Below the pieces are notes generated by a model that worked only from the letters and a program-made list of their open reading frames with translations, was not told where the DNA came from and did not search any database. This document shows, piece after piece, positions 44,285-44,527 of a stretch of DNA of 44,527 bases. Position 1 is the first letter of the stretch, and each line of letters opens with the position of its first letter. Source of the DNA: an uncultured Prevotella sp. (GTDB lineage: Bacteria; Bacteroidota; Bacteroidia; Bacteroidales; Bacteroidaceae). The stretch covers positions 1 through 44,527 of the forward strand of contig USSF01000011.1 of the NCBI GenBank assembly GCA_900557405.1, read 5' to 3'. The translations under genes and the position numbers were made by a program.

Positions 44285-44422
44285 ATGAAGAACATCAAGA
44301 GAAAACTTCTGACGCTGCTCGCCGCAATCGTAGCATTGGGCGCAGCTGCCGAGTTGCCGTGGGAGAACGGCAGACTCGTGGTATCTAAGGGGGATAAAAC
44401 GAAACGTATAAAAGTGGAGTGA
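44285..44422 (+). CDS. Short secreted ORF resembling the N-terminus of a DUF4038/GH140 protein
   Basis: A 45-residue reading frame: a basic start and hydrophobic segment (MKNIKRKLLTLLAAIVALGAAA) form a signal peptide, followed by ELPWENGRLVVSKGDKTKRI and a stop. The PWENGRLVVS segment resembles the mature start of DUF4038/GH140 proteins, the family containing the rhamnogalacturonan-II apiosidase, which would continue for about 400 residues. No continuation is visible in any forward frame to the window end. It may be a truncated remnant or an unrelated small secreted protein. Confidence 0.45.
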   Translation: MKNIKRKLLTLLAAIVALGAAAELPWENGRLVVSKGDKTKRIKVE

Positions 44423-44527
44423 GAGAGAAATCGGGGAAAACGTTGATTTACAAAGGGTTTGAGGATGATGGGCGAAATGAGAGGGAAAAACGAAACGTTA
44501 CATTCGCTTTACATTTGCTTTACGTTT

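Overview
The window looks like a Bacteroidales chromosome segment, most probably Prevotella/Segatella-like. The evidence is repeated Bacteroidetes-type promoter boxes (TTG or TTTG, 19-20 bp, TAnnTTTG), a Bacteroidetes-type LptD, secreted proteins including one with a T9SS-like C-terminal domain, a propeller/YYY/AraC regulator, and several plant-polysaccharide glycosidase families. I see no rRNA, tRNA, CRISPR array, transposase or SusC/SusD pair. The genus is an inference.

Layout: (1) 1-1421, part of a dispersed repeat, then a P-loop ATPase. (2) 1581-11097, a rightward carbohydrate block: a GH2 beta-galactosidase-like enzyme, a small secreted protein, a secreted sugar isomerase-like protein, a DUF3826 protein, a GH127 enzyme and a right-handed beta-helix protein (possibly GH141), closed by a strong terminator. 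(3) 11160-12298, about 1.1 kb without a convincing protein gene. It holds a candidate leftward structured RNA with its own promoter, a PurR/LacI-like palindrome, and 33-bp and 22-bp tandem repeats. (4) 12299-16587, a MalY-like lyase with DUF3737, a stand-alone helicase-associated-domain protein, a sigma-like protein joined in frame to an A1S_2505/macro-like domain, and a small VWA protein. (5) 16748-21585, a leftward four-gene operon (iorA, iorB, aminotransferase, CoA-transferase) that reads as a 2-oxoacid oxidation route from amino acids to acyl-CoA and free acid. (6) 21904-27535, lptD, pepD and a flippase-like membrane protein.

(7) 27766-35811, a leftward pair (DUF5703 protein, GH78 alpha-L-rhamnosidase) divergent from a membrane-spanning AraC regulator that lacks kinase and receiver domains. 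A small inverted-repeat element lies between them. (8) 35812-40738, 22-bp tandem repeats, a leftward operon of three secreted proteins sharing an N-terminal module, and a long intergenic region rich in dispersed repeats. (9) 40739-43701, a glycine-zipper lipoprotein, NADP-type glutamate dehydrogenase and an RlpA-like protein. (10) 43702-44527, a repeat-bearing gap and a 45-residue secreted ORF whose mature start resembles DUF4038/GH140 proteins.

Functionally the window combines outer-membrane assembly, pectin or rhamnose-containing glycan breakdown, and amino-acid/peptide catabolism (PepD, Ior, GdhA). The most unusual material is noncoding: the candidate RNA at about 11127-11690, several repeat blocks with 22-bp or 33-bp period, and a family of hairpin elements with compensating stem changes.
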